IMG/VR virus record: IMGVR_UViG_3300020436_001073
Span: 1-24,737 of that record
Length of the DNA stretch: 24,737 nt
Reading direction: 5' to 3' (one strand)
Source of the DNA: a virus
In this document: in pieces, positions 14,815 to 21,892 of the stretch
Numbering within the stretch: the first letter of the stretch is position 1
Layout of the letters: each line of letters opens with the position of its first letter
Notes under the pieces: generated by a model
Told to the model about the DNA's origin: nothing
The model's database searches: none
Seen by the model: the letters and a program-made list of their open reading frames with translations, nothing else
Made by a program: the position numbers and the translations under genes

Positions 14815-15934
14815 GACCAGTCCGAGAGGACCGAGTAGAGGGGATGAAAATATAAATCCAGAATCACAATTCAGTACAAAGGCGATAGATTACCTTAAAT
14901 TTACTGTTTATGATCCAGAATCAGGTGCGAACCCATATAACTATGTATCAGGACCATTGGGCGGAGGACCTGGTGCAAAGCAAATAGGCAACGATACTAC
15001 TCAAAAGAATAGCATATATAAGACAATTTACCTATATTTACCACATCAATTAAAAGAAGCATATGGTGTTAACTATGAAAAGGCAACATTAGGTGCATTC
15101 GGTGCAGCAGGAACAGAGGTTCTACAAGGTAAAACTGCTGACGATATAGCACCCAAATTAAAAGATGCAGCAGATAGTGGTAAAACAGAGGTAGCATTTA
15201 GTGCTATTGCTGGTGTATTTAATAATGCCACTGGTGCACTAGGACTAGAAGGTAATGTATCGAAACAGAATATCGCTGCACTTGCAAAAGGGAAGGTATT
15301 CAACCCTTATGAAGAGACTGTATTTAAAGGAGTAAACTATCGTAGTCATTCTTTTGACTTTGATATGTCACCTCGTAACCCAAAGGAAGCAATAGAGATA
15401 CAAGAGATAATAAGTTGTATGCGTGAGAGTATGTTACCAGATACTAACGGTATCAATGCTCGTTGGTTGACTATCCCTAGATTCTTTGGATGTGAGATAG
15501 TAAGATATACACCTAGGGGTTTTGGTGCAGATATCGCAGGAGAAGGTCTTAACAAACCCGCTTCACTCTCAGCATTACTAAGATTCCCTACAAATTTAGT
15601 GCTAACAAGTATGAATGTTGACTTGACACCATCAGGTCAGAATACATCACTTAGACAAGGATTCCAGGAATTAGAAAATGGAACAATGGAAGACTATGGT
15701 CCTGCATCATATAAATTATCACTATCATTCGACGAGACTGCATTTGTTACTCGTAACATGATTACAGGTGATGATAGAGATCCAACTGCTAACCTTGGTA
15801 CTAAATCTGGTGATTTTAATTTAGGTACATCAGGTAAGGGTATGCCATCTAATCCGAAAGGAAGGTTAAAAGTAGATAGATCAACTAATTCTGGTCTAGG
15901 TAGAAGAGTCAATCGTCGTGGGAGGGAAATCTAA
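14783..15934 (+). CDS. 48: Baseplate tail tube cap, gp48-like
   Basis: A 383-residue protein. Supporting stretches are NSIYKTIYLYLPHQLKEAYG (about residues 76-95), FKGVNYRSHSFDFDMSPRNP and KEAIEIQEIISCMRESMLPD (about 176-215), FFGCEIVRYTP and the closing YKLSLSFDETAFVTRNMI. These are the tube-fold pattern of cyanophage gp48. gp48 caps the baseplate and primes tail tube polymerisation together with gp54. Starts at 14783, 14804 or 14813 are all possible because none has a clear ribosome site. The last would leave the gp48 and gp4 starts interlocked in CATG. The stop (15932-15934) overlaps the gp53 start. Confidence 0.85.
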   Translation: MSAKTRLMYPMTSPRGPSRGDENINPESQFSTKAIDYLKFTVYDPESGANPYNYVSGPLGGGPGAKQIGNDTTQKNSIYKTIYLYLPHQLKEAYGVNYEKATLGAFGAAGTEVLQGKTADDIAPKLKDAADSGKTEVAFSAIAGVFNNATGALGLEGNVSKQNIAALAKGKVFNPYEETVFKGVNYRSHSFDFDMSPRNPKEAIEIQEIISCMRESMLPDTNGINARWLTIPRFFGCEIVRYTPRGFGADIAGEGLNKPASLSALLRFPTNLVLTSMNVDLTPSGQNTSLRQGFQELENGTMEDYGPASYKLSLSFDETAFVTRNMITGDDRDPTANLGTKSGDFNLGTSGKGMPSNPKGRLKVDRSTNSGLGRRVNRRGREI

Positions 15935-16896
15935 TGGGATATTTCAGTTATCTACCAAGAGTCGCAGTCAGAACGTCTACATTTAGACAAAATAATGTAG
16001 AACCATCTGTTATTGCAAGAAATATATTCAGAAAATGCACTCTTATCGAAGAAATGCAGGAGAGTGTCCTTGGATTTCAACAGTATTCTATCGCTAATAA
16101 CGAAAGACCAGATCTCATTGCAAGTAAGGTATATGGAGACTCACTATACGATTGGGTCGTGTTAATATGCAACAACATAATCAACATATATGACGATTGG
16201 CCCTTGTCTGAGCAGGAACTCCAAGATTATGTAAAAGACAAATATAGGTTCTCAACTGGTGTACATCATTATGAGACAAATGAAATAAAAGACTTAGATA
16301 CAGGAAAGGTGCTTGTGAAGGCAGGAATCCAAGTAAATGAGAATTGGCAGTATATTAGGTCAGATGGCACAACTGTGACAAATACCACATATCCAGTTTC
16401 TAACTACGAGTACGAAAAAGGCATAAATGACTCAAAATCGAATATTTGGTTATTACGTCCAGAATACGTCGAAGACTTTGTTGATGAATTTGAGAATTTG
16501 ATGAAATATGCTCCAAATGAAGAATTAGACCCCGAATCCGATATTAAGGTAACTCCTAATATCATCAAAGAGGTCTTTATAACAAACAAAGACACATATA
16601 CAACAGAATACGGTTTAACACCATCTGTTGAGTTTGCCTCTGCTATTGAATTAGTAAATAAGACAGTTACCACTACTACGACTGAAAGTGGTGCTACTCA
16701 AACTACAACTATTACATCTACTGACGTAAATTCATCAGGTGTAGTCGCAGGAACCACAGATGCATCATCTACTGCATCACAGTCATCTAACGACACATCA
16801 TCGTCATCTAGTTCTAGTTCTAGTAGTTCCAGTTCTGGATCTAGTTCCTCTGGTGGATCTAGTTCTTCTGGTGGTGGCGGTTACGGTGGTTACTAA
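15934..16896 (+). CDS. 53: Baseplate wedge protein gp53-like with long Thr/Ser/Gly tail
   Basis: A 320-residue protein. The N-terminus (YFSYLPRVAVRTSTF; NIFRKCTLIEEM; YSIANNERPDLIASKVYGDS; LYDWVVLICNNIINIYDDWP) matches T4 gp53, including the LysM-like 'd.ia...YgD...ww.il..N.i.d...p' motif. T4 gp53 joins neighbouring wedges during baseplate assembly. T4's protein is 196 aa. Here the last ~80 residues (from about 243) are an extra low-complexity tail: Thr-rich, then nearly pure Ser, then Gly ending GGGGYGGY. The coding DNA for the Ser part is a degenerate TCTAGT-like repeat. Its 3' end overlaps a convergent minus-strand gene by 38 nt. Confidence 0.88.
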   Translation: MGYFSYLPRVAVRTSTFRQNNVEPSVIARNIFRKCTLIEEMQESVLGFQQYSIANNERPDLIASKVYGDSLYDWVVLICNNIINIYDDWPLSEQELQDYVKDKYRFSTGVHHYETNEIKDLDTGKVLVKAGIQVNENWQYIRSDGTTVTNTTYPVSNYEYEKGINDSKSNIWLLRPEYVEDFVDEFENLMKYAPNEELDPESDIKVTPNIIKEVFITNKDTYTTEYGLTPSVEFASAIELVNKTVTTTTTESGATQTTTITSTDVNSSGVVAGTTDASSTASQSSNDTSSSSSSSSSSSSSGSSSSGGSSSSGGGGYGGY

Positions 16897-17167
16897 TATA
16901 ACGTGGTAGATAAAATATACAAAACGACGCAAACCAGAATATAAGTACAAAAATCAAATGTGCGAGTCTATTGGGATTTATTATCAATCCTAGTGTGACC
17001 AGTCCTATCCATGTGTAGTCCAAAGTGCCATGGAGACGATACCACACGTTTTCTCCTAATTTCTTAATTACCTTCTTTCTCAAATTATCAAAGAAAGGAG
17101 ATATATGTCTCATCATGACAAAACCCTCATTTAAGACCATGAGGGTGAATCCTATCCAAAATACCAT
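16859..17167 (-). CDS. Small membrane protein, unknown
   Basis: A 102-residue protein with at least two likely membrane spans (about residues 49-62, WIGLVTLGLIINPN, and 68-86, HLIFVLIFWFASFCIFYLPR) and a hydrophobic N-terminus (MVFWIGFTLMVL). It ends in a basic His/Arg tail encoded antisense to the Gly tail of gp53. The ATG overlaps the previous stop (TAATG). No family was recognised. Possible roles, such as inner-membrane action at lysis or superinfection exclusion, are speculation. Confidence 0.6.
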   Translation of the reverse strand: MVFWIGFTLMVLNEGFVMMRHISPFFDNLRKKVIKKLGENVWYRLHGTLDYTWIGLVTLGLIINPNRLAHLIFVLIFWFASFCIFYLPRYISNHRNRHHQKN

Positions 17168-17442
17168 TAGTAACGATCTGGTATATTTGCCTTATATGCT
17201 TCTGGGGTGTGATCCTTGAATTTGTCGTGATTACCATCCCCAGGCATTTTGCCATATGCAACGTATTGTATTGCTTGCATAGAACCTTCTAATCTCTTTA
17301 AATCGCTCTCATTTTTAACATACTCTTCATACCAACCTTTTATTTCATCTTGTCTGGCATTGAGTTGCATTGTACGCTTCGTAAAGCGTTGAATTAGTTG
17401 TTCGTAGTTTTCAGTAGGTTTAGTCACGTTGTCTCCAATCAT
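17167..17442 (-). CDS. Small helical phage protein, unknown
   Basis: A 91-residue protein, mostly helical and charged (ENYEQLIQRFTKRTMQLNAR; EYVKNESDLKRLEGSMQAIQ), probably a short coiled coil, with a polar C-terminus (GDGNHDKFKDHTPEAYKANI). It overlaps the upstream gene by 23 nt from the ATG. A GTG at 17425-17427 within a GTGA is an alternative start, giving a shorter protein. No function recognised. Confidence 0.6.
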   Translation of the reverse strand: MIGDNVTKPTENYEQLIQRFTKRTMQLNARQDEIKGWYEEYVKNESDLKRLEGSMQAIQYVAYGKMPGDGNHDKFKDHTPEAYKANIPDRY

Positions 17443-17737
17443 CAGGTTTCTTGCGGTTGAACCATTCGCCTATATCGTCAGCACTGTTGAACCCTTCTCT
17501 ATAATCAGATGGGTCGGGTTCTCCTAATCCCATCTTATTCAGAAAATCGTCGGTCCCTCCCTCCTTCATGTTGGGATTTGCTGCTCGCTGTCGTGCTTGA
17601 CGCAACCATGTGGCAGCAGTAGTATTTGACTTTGCTAGTTTTTGTGCCCATATCATTTCTGTAAGATTCACCTCTTTTCCTTCGGCAATCAATTTGCAGA
17701 CTTTATCGAGTCTGAGTCGATATTGGGTTGATAGCAT
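17420..17737 (-). CDS. Conserved cyanophage-type small protein, unknown
   Basis: A 105-residue protein. Residues 1-52 are helical (RLRLDKVCKLIAEGKEVNLT; IWAQKLAKSNTTAATWLRQA). The rest is polar and acidic, with FLNKMGLGEPDPSDYREGF followed by DDIGEWFNRKKPDDW. The 'MGLGEPDPS.' segment suggests a conserved partner-binding peptide. The start is right after the previous gene's stop. Function unknown. Confidence 0.65.
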   Translation of the reverse strand: MLSTQYRLRLDKVCKLIAEGKEVNLTEMIWAQKLAKSNTTAATWLRQARQRAANPNMKEGGTDDFLNKMGLGEPDPSDYREGFNSADDIGEWFNRKKPDDWRQRD

Positions 17738-17926
17738 TTACAGGTCCTTTTCTAGTTTTTCGATTCTAGTAAATTCTTCGCGTGCGTGCGAGGAGCGTTC
17801 TGAGAGCACTTGATGGATATCAGCAATAATTACCTCATTACTAATATAGTCATCTAGGTACTTATCAATCGCTTCTTTCAGATAACGATATCTGTGCCAT
17901 TCGAGCGAGTAAGGTCGATAGTTCAT
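17738..17926 (-). CDS. Small helical phage protein, unknown
   Basis: A 62-residue protein (MNYRPYSLEWHRYRYLKEAI...), predicted all-helical with many Arg, Tyr and Glu. It is the first gene after the hairpin at 17950-17983, from which its start is 24 nt away. No usual promoter or strong ribosome site is visible. No family recognised. Confidence 0.6.
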   Translation of the reverse strand: MNYRPYSLEWHRYRYLKEAIDKYLDDYISNEVIIADIHQVLSERSSHAREEFTRIEKLEKDL

Positions 17927-17949
17927 GTTATAAAATTATGAAAAACCCT

Positions 17950-17983
17950 GGGGGCGAAAAATTACCGCGAATTTTTTTCCCCC
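17950..17983. terminator. Long A/T- and G/C-stem hairpin, possible terminator
   Basis: GGGGG (17950-17954) pairs with CCCCC (17979-17983), and AAAAATT (17957-17963) with AATTTTT (17970-17976), around loop ACCGCG and a 2x2 mismatch (CG against TT). It lies in the 91-nt gap after the His-rich gene. Trailing T-runs are modest on both strands (AGGGTTTTTC on minus, CTTTTCTTGTTTC on plus), so it may stop transcription from either side or act as an RNA stabiliser. Confidence 0.6.
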
Positions 17984-18017
17984 CTTTTCTTGTTTCAAAA
18001 GTGAAATAATATATGGG

Positions 18018-18305
18018 TTAGTGATGATGATGTCTAGGTCTGTAACAATCAATGTACTTAGTCCTAGTCTCTCTACGTTTGTATCCTGGAACATAACGAC
18101 GTCCGTTATAATATCCAGGAACATAGTAGTAATAATCGTAATGCACTGGCAAGCAACTGTCTTCATGATGATGATAATCCCTGTCATAAGAATGATGGTG
18201 GTGATTGCTGTATTCAACAAACGGTTCCCAAAACTCTTTCCACGTTAGTGCGTTGGCAGGGGTTGCAAATGACAGTGCTGCAAGTGCAATTACGATGCGT
18301 TTCAT
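18018..18305 (-). CDS. Secreted His/Tyr-rich small protein
   Basis: A 95-residue protein starting with a clear signal peptide, MKRIVIALAALSFATPANA, with likely cleavage after ANA. The mature part holds an HHHH cluster, an HHHE cluster and a terminal HHHH, a run of four Tyr, the repeated motif YVPGY, and two Cys (about residues 51 and 87) that could form a disulfide. Such composition suggests metal binding or cell-envelope interaction in the periplasm, but no family was recognised. It follows gp32 with TAATG coupling and is followed by a strong hairpin, so it should be the last gene of the gp32 transcript. Confidence 0.7.
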   Translation of the reverse strand: MKRIVIALAALSFATPANALTWKEFWEPFVEYSNHHHHSYDRDYHHHEDSCLPVHYDYYYYVPGYYNGRRYVPGYKRRETRTKYIDCYRPRHHHH

Positions 18306-19222
18306 TATTCTTCTGCTAGTTTAGCAAAGTAGGATAGATCAGGATCTTCCTCTTCTTTTAATGATGATACAGCATTACCGAACCCTGGTGTTGCAGGAGT
18401 AGACACTTCTTCAACTGGTTGTGCAATCTGATCTTCATAGTCTAAACCATCGTCGTCTTCATTAATAGCAGACCCACGACTTGTTTTACCAAGAACAAGA
18501 TTCAATCTTGATTCGAGTTCTTCGTATGTCTTGAAGTTCTTAGAATCAGTAAAGTCTTTTAAACTATACTCTTGATTATATATCTCTTCAAGTTTGGTAT
18601 CTTCAAAGTTACCGAGTGTACCCGCAGAAGCAAACTCAGAACGATCATAGTTCCAATACCCATCTTGCTTGACTATCTTTAACTTGAAGTCAGCACCCTT
18701 CCAGAAACAGAAAGGATTGATAGGATCTTCATCTTCAAACTGAGGTTTCATTGCCTCAGCAATCTTATCATGTATCTTCTTACCATACTTATAAAGGAAG
18801 ACTCTTCCTTCATTCTCTGGATGTAGAGGATCTTTTACAACGTAGATGTTTGAGTAGTAGGAGAGTTTCCTCTTTTGTTTCCTTGCTACATCTTTATCTG
18901 AGTCTAAACCAGAATTCCAGAGCACGCGGTTAAGGTCACCGACTGGATCTTGTTGACCAACAGTAGTCAACGAGTTCTCGATGTACCAACCACCAGGACC
19001 CTGGAATGCATGAGAAAAGACTTGTGCCCAAGGTAGATCTTCCTTTGCAGGAGCAGGAAGGAATCTGATTACTGCGTAACCGTTGCCTGCTTTGTCCACC
19101 TCTGGTTTCCATAGACGCTCGTCGGGACCTTTGCCCCCACCCTTAGTAGTCATCTTGTCTAGTTCTTTTGTTAGTGAACTGATAGATGAACTGCTAGACT
19201 TTTTAAGCGATGAAAATGACAT
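18305..19222 (-). CDS. 32: Single-stranded DNA-binding protein gp32
   Basis: A 305-residue protein with T4 gp32 layout. The N-terminus SFSSLKKSSSSSISSL carries the LAST-like basic/Ser motif used for cooperative binding. The core (about 40-220) is an OB fold with GNGYAVIRFLPAPAKEDLPW and SYYSNIYVVKDPLHPENEGR, then FLYKYGKKIHDKIAEAM. The C-terminus is acidic (EEEDPDLSYFAKLAEE). The zinc Cys/His cluster of T4 gp32 is not seen in the aligned region (SHAFQGPGGWYIENS). gp32 coats single-stranded DNA in replication, repair and recombination. GGAG lies 7 nt before the start, and a good sigma70 promoter is upstream. Confidence 0.92.
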   Translation of the reverse strand: MSFSSLKKSSSSSISSLTKELDKMTTKGGGKGPDERLWKPEVDKAGNGYAVIRFLPAPAKEDLPWAQVFSHAFQGPGGWYIENSLTTVGQQDPVGDLNRVLWNSGLDSDKDVARKQKRKLSYYSNIYVVKDPLHPENEGRVFLYKYGKKIHDKIAEAMKPQFEDEDPINPFCFWKGADFKLKIVKQDGYWNYDRSEFASAGTLGNFEDTKLEEIYNQEYSLKDFTDSKNFKTYEELESRLNLVLGKTSRGSAINEDDDGLDYEDQIAQPVEEVSTPATPGFGNAVSSLKEEEDPDLSYFAKLAEE

Positions 19223-19268
19223 CTGTATTCTCCGTATTGTTTTGTATTTGGTATGTTCGCCACCATAA

Positions 19269-19297
19269 ATGATAGCATACTATTTATGCGATGACAA
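19269..19297 (-). promoter_or_regulatory. Sigma70-type promoter of gp32
   Basis: The minus strand has TTGTCA (19297-19292), a 17-nt spacer, then TATCAT (19274-19269), 47 nt before the gp32 ATG in a 79-nt gap. The spacer contains CATAAATA (19288-19281), one base from the late element, so gp32 may have both an early and a late start. Confidence 0.65.
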
Positions 19298-19301
19298 CCC
19301 C

Positions 19302-19703
19302 CTATATCTGGAAGTCGTGACCACTCTTTCCATCCTGCAAGTCCTTCTTCCAACCCATTAGTTTGTCCTCCATGACTTGCAATATACTCAGCAGATTACC
19401 TCCGCCAGAGTACATGGATGACATCTGATCTATTCTTTCTTTCATTTCACTTATCTCTGACTTCTCTGTATCATCTTCGCTATTTACTTGAACATATCCT
19501 GCCATCAGTTGCAGTCTTGAATAGAATACCTTCTGTTTTGCAATCAAGTCTAGTGTCTTATTGATATGGTTTAGTCGTGCTTCTTTATCAAAGGACTGGA
19601 ACCCCTGAGACATCTGTAAGAGTTCAGTATAACACTCTTGTAGATCATCTAGTTCTTCTTTTACTACTTCTGATTTAAAGAAGTCTTCATCTTCAATTTT
19701 CAT
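19302..19703 (-). CDS. DUF1825 family protein
   Basis: A 133-residue protein matching the cyanobacterial DUF1825 pattern: DFFKSEVVKEELDDLQECYT at the N-terminus, EARLNHINKTLDLIAKQKVF followed by YSRLQLM, then EMKERIDQM and a Gly-containing C-terminal helix pair. DUF1825 proteins are short, all-helical and nearly confined to cyanobacteria and their phages; their function is unknown. The stop precedes the gp32 promoter by only a few bases, and the start is ATGA-coupled to gp33. This supports a cyanobacterial host. Confidence 0.85.
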   Translation of the reverse strand: MKIEDEDFFKSEVVKEELDDLQECYTELLQMSQGFQSFDKEARLNHINKTLDLIAKQKVFYSRLQLMAGYVQVNSEDDTEKSEISEMKERIDQMSSMYSGGGNLLSILQVMEDKLMGWKKDLQDGKSGHDFQI

Positions 19704-19945
19704 AAGGGTAATACACCTCTACTGGTTCGTTTGATACAGTTAAGTTGCTGTGCGTTTGCTTTGATCTTATCTTTGAGTGGTTTAGAAATGAGTTTACTAA
19801 CTCTTTCAATTTCTATCTCATACTCTTCACATACTGATGCAACTGCTTCAATATAATTTATAAGACCATTATTATTCTGAACTGTGGTCTCGACGAGAGC
19901 ACTGAACTTATTCTGTGTCATAAAATTCTCTTCGAGATCCTTCAC
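19700..19945 (-). CDS. 33: Late transcription coactivator gp33-like
   Basis: An 81-residue protein resembling cyanophage gp33: MTQNKFSALVETT, INYIEAVASVCEEYEIEIER, VSKLISKPLKDKIKANAQQL and NCIKR. In T4, gp33 links the sliding clamp and gp55-type sigma to RNA polymerase at late promoters. That fits the TATAAATA-type sites in this window. The GTG start (19943-19945) overlaps the upstream stop (GTGA), with AGAGGG upstream. An internal ATG at 19919-19921 (MTQNKF...) would give the more typical length and is equally possible. Confidence 0.8.
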   Translation of the reverse strand: MKDLEENFMTQNKFSALVETTVQNNNGLINYIEAVASVCEEYEIEIERVSKLISKPLKDKIKANAQQLNCIKRTSRGVLPL

Positions 19946-20625
19946 GATTTGATGCCCTCTAAGTAGTAACGGAACTCTTTAATCCACTCGCACAATACAT
20001 CAATGTACTGTGTCTTGTCATACTTTTCTACTACCTGTGTCTGTCCGTCTTCTGCCACAGATATAGTAACAAGTTTCTTTACTTCACAACCAGTTCTTTC
20101 CCAATACATGTAAGCATATGCTGCTTCTTGTACAAAGTATTTGTGCAACCACTCTTCACGTTTTAGTTCCTTGGTTGTTTTGAAATCTATTATTGCCAAC
20201 TCCCCACAATATTCAGCAATGCAATCAACCCTACCAGCAATCCGTAAATCATCACTGTAAAGAGGTGCTTCAATAGCGTGAACATTATCAATGTTATCAA
20301 GAACCTCACGACTAAACCTAAAAAGGTACGCGGGAAGACCCTCGCTTTTGTCCACTGTTTTAGTGTCACCTTTAAGGTACGCTTCCACGATGCCATGATA
20401 CTTAGTTCCTCTTAATGCTGATGTACGACGGACTTTCTCCGCTTCTTCAAATCCTACACGTTCTTCCCATGCTTTTAGAGTCGCACTAGATATGTGACTC
20501 ACAATGGTGGTGACGGAGGGATACCAATTATCTTCGGGAGTCTTATAGAAACGTCTCCCTTTCACCTGTGTTGCTGATAGAGGTTTGAGTTCCTTAACAG
20601 CACCTACATGATTAAATGTTTTCAT
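19942..20625 (-). CDS. RecB/Cas4-like PD-(D/E)XK exonuclease
   Basis: A 227-residue protein with the catalytic motifs of the RecB-type nuclease fold: H77 in GTKYHGIVEAY, E119, D134 in AGRVDCIAEY, D147-x-K149 in AIIDFKTTKE, and the Q166-x-x-x-Y type motif in VQEAAYAYMYW. Such enzymes degrade or process DNA in recombination, repair or host DNA breakdown. No Cas4-type iron-sulfur Cys cluster is visible. It sits between phoH and gp33, near gp32, as part of the replication/recombination block. Confidence 0.88.
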   Translation of the reverse strand: MKTFNHVGAVKELKPLSATQVKGRRFYKTPEDNWYPSVTTIVSHISSATLKAWEERVGFEEAEKVRRTSALRGTKYHGIVEAYLKGDTKTVDKSEGLPAYLFRFSREVLDNIDNVHAIEAPLYSDDLRIAGRVDCIAEYCGELAIIDFKTTKELKREEWLHKYFVQEAAYAYMYWERTGCEVKKLVTISVAEDGQTQVVEKYDKTQYIDVLCEWIKEFRYYLEGIKS

Positions 20626-21371
20626 TAAGTTTGAAATCCAAGATTGATTTTGCTAACAAGATACTCTCTTACCATACCAGATCTTACGATATCTTCAATA
20701 CCAAACTCTGTACAATCAAATGATGGCATTGTCTGTAAGATCTTCATGAAGTCTAACACACCTGTTCTCTCGTTTGTTTTTGTCAGGTCAGACTGTGTGT
20801 AGTCTCCTGAGAATATGATCTTAGCATCTTCACCTACACGAGTAATGATTGAATCAAGTTCGTGGAAGTTTAGATTACTAAACTCATCTACTATTATAAC
20901 ACACTTATCCAAAGTGACACCCCTTATAAATGATGTCGACCAAAAAGAAACTGTCTGCTGTGCTCTAAGATTATCATATAGCATTTCAAATGATGAGTCA
21001 TCAGGCATCTTGAACATGTACTTCACCATATTCTTATATGGTATCTGATACAGGTTACTCTTGTCCTCATGATCACCTGGGAGGAATCCTATCTCTCTTG
21101 TAGGTACAAGTGAACGCACCATGTACACCTTATCGTATGGAGTAGAAGGATCTAATACATCTTGCATTGCAAGATACAAACTAATAAAAGTCTTACCTGT
21201 CCCTGCTGCACCATGAAGGACTAAGTTCTTTCCTTCTTTGTATGCATCAAAGACTTTCTTTTGGTTGTCTGTAAGAGGTTCAATCACACTGAGGTGATCG
21301 ATATTAATTGGTGTCTTTCTACGCATAACCTTAGTGGGTATGTTTGCTAATGACTTCTTTGGTCTAGGCAT
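20625..21371 (-). CDS. phoH: PhoH-like P-loop ATPase
   Basis: A 248-residue protein. Walker A is GAAGTGKT (residues 54-61), Walker B is VIIVDEFSN with D162/E163, and a sensor-like FSGDYTQSDL follows at about 187-196. VRSLVPTREIGFLPGDHEDK (85-104) is the PhoH hallmark. PhoH proteins are predicted RNA/DNA-linked ATPases named for phosphate control in E. coli. Phage copies are widespread in marine phages, and their exact job is not settled. The start is TAATG-coupled to the previous gene. Confidence 0.93.
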   Translation of the reverse strand: MPRPKKSLANIPTKVMRRKTPINIDHLSVIEPLTDNQKKVFDAYKEGKNLVLHGAAGTGKTFISLYLAMQDVLDPSTPYDKVYMVRSLVPTREIGFLPGDHEDKSNLYQIPYKNMVKYMFKMPDDSSFEMLYDNLRAQQTVSFWSTSFIRGVTLDKCVIIVDEFSNLNFHELDSIITRVGEDAKIIFSGDYTQSDLTKTNERTGVLDFMKILQTMPSFDCTEFGIEDIVRSGMVREYLVSKINLGFQT

Positions 21372-21601
21372 TATGTGTATTGGGAAAGATTCGATTTAGG
21401 ATGTTCTGCTTGGATCTTTTGCATGACTTCTTTGAATCCATCAGTCTGTTTTGGTTTACCATACATGGTACCGCCAATTCCTGCGGACCAGTCTTTATCC
21501 CAGTCTGGATTCGCTTCTCTCCACTCATCATATTCTTTCATAGTCATAGAGAGTTCTTTCTTTTCTCCTGTGGTCTTATTTATTAGAGGATAGGTAGGCA
21601 T
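21371..21601 (-). CDS. Small conserved protein (MPTY... family), unknown
   Basis: A 76-residue protein (MPTYPLINKTTGEKKELSMT) with MKEYDEWREANPDWDKDWSA and a GFKEVMQKI helix near the end. The start resembles FmdB-type regulatory proteins, which begin MPxYxF, but the Cys pairs of their zinc ribbon are absent. The ATG at 21599-21601 lies 1 nt after the upstream stop. A longer start at 21667 would overlap the upstream gene and is unlikely. The function is unknown. Confidence 0.7.
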   Translation of the reverse strand: MPTYPLINKTTGEKKELSMTMKEYDEWREANPDWDKDWSAGIGGTMYGKPKQTDGFKEVMQKIQAEHPKSNLSQYT

Positions 21602-21602
21602 G

Positions 21603-21890
21603 TTACTGGATAATAGGCATTTGGTTTGTTGGATAATCTTCTGGTGAAGGTCCAGGCATAGATTCATATCTTCCTCGGTCAGCAGGAGAAGGACCAGTTG
21701 GTCTTCTGTAAAGCATAGTCTCTATGAGTAAGTTTATATCAGCAGAGATTTGCTGATTTGTCTCCGCCATAGTTCGGTACCCTGTACCTACTACGATCTG
21801 CCCCGCCACCACTGAAAGACATGCAGTCCCCCAGAAAATATAATACCATTTAGTTTTCACTTGGTTTTTAAGTTTGCGTACTACTTTCAT
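21603..21890 (-). CDS. Small single-span membrane protein, unknown
   Basis: A 95-residue protein (from the MKVVRKLKNQVKTK start) with a basic N-terminus, one membrane span (about residues 16-36, YYIFWGTACLSVVAGQIVV) and a Pro-rich polar C-terminus (RRPTGPSPADRGRYESMPGP). The ATG at 21888-21890 is 2 nt after the thyX stop. An earlier ATG at 21911 would overlap thyX. Probably in the inner membrane with the tail outside; the function is unknown. Confidence 0.65.
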   Translation of the reverse strand: MKVVRKLKNQVKTKWYYIFWGTACLSVVAGQIVVGTGYRTMAETNQQISADINLLIETMLYRRPTGPSPADRGRYESMPGPSPEDYPTNQMPIIQ

Positions 21891-21892
21891 AA

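Noticed and set aside
14463-14867. Minus-strand 134-codon frame overlapping gp4
   Set aside because: It overlaps the clear gp4 coding frame almost completely and shows no known motif.
17936-18220. Minus-strand 94-codon Ile/Thr-rich frame over the His-rich gene
   Set aside because: It is an out-of-frame reading of the His-rich gene, which has a proper signal peptide and TAATG coupling to gp32.
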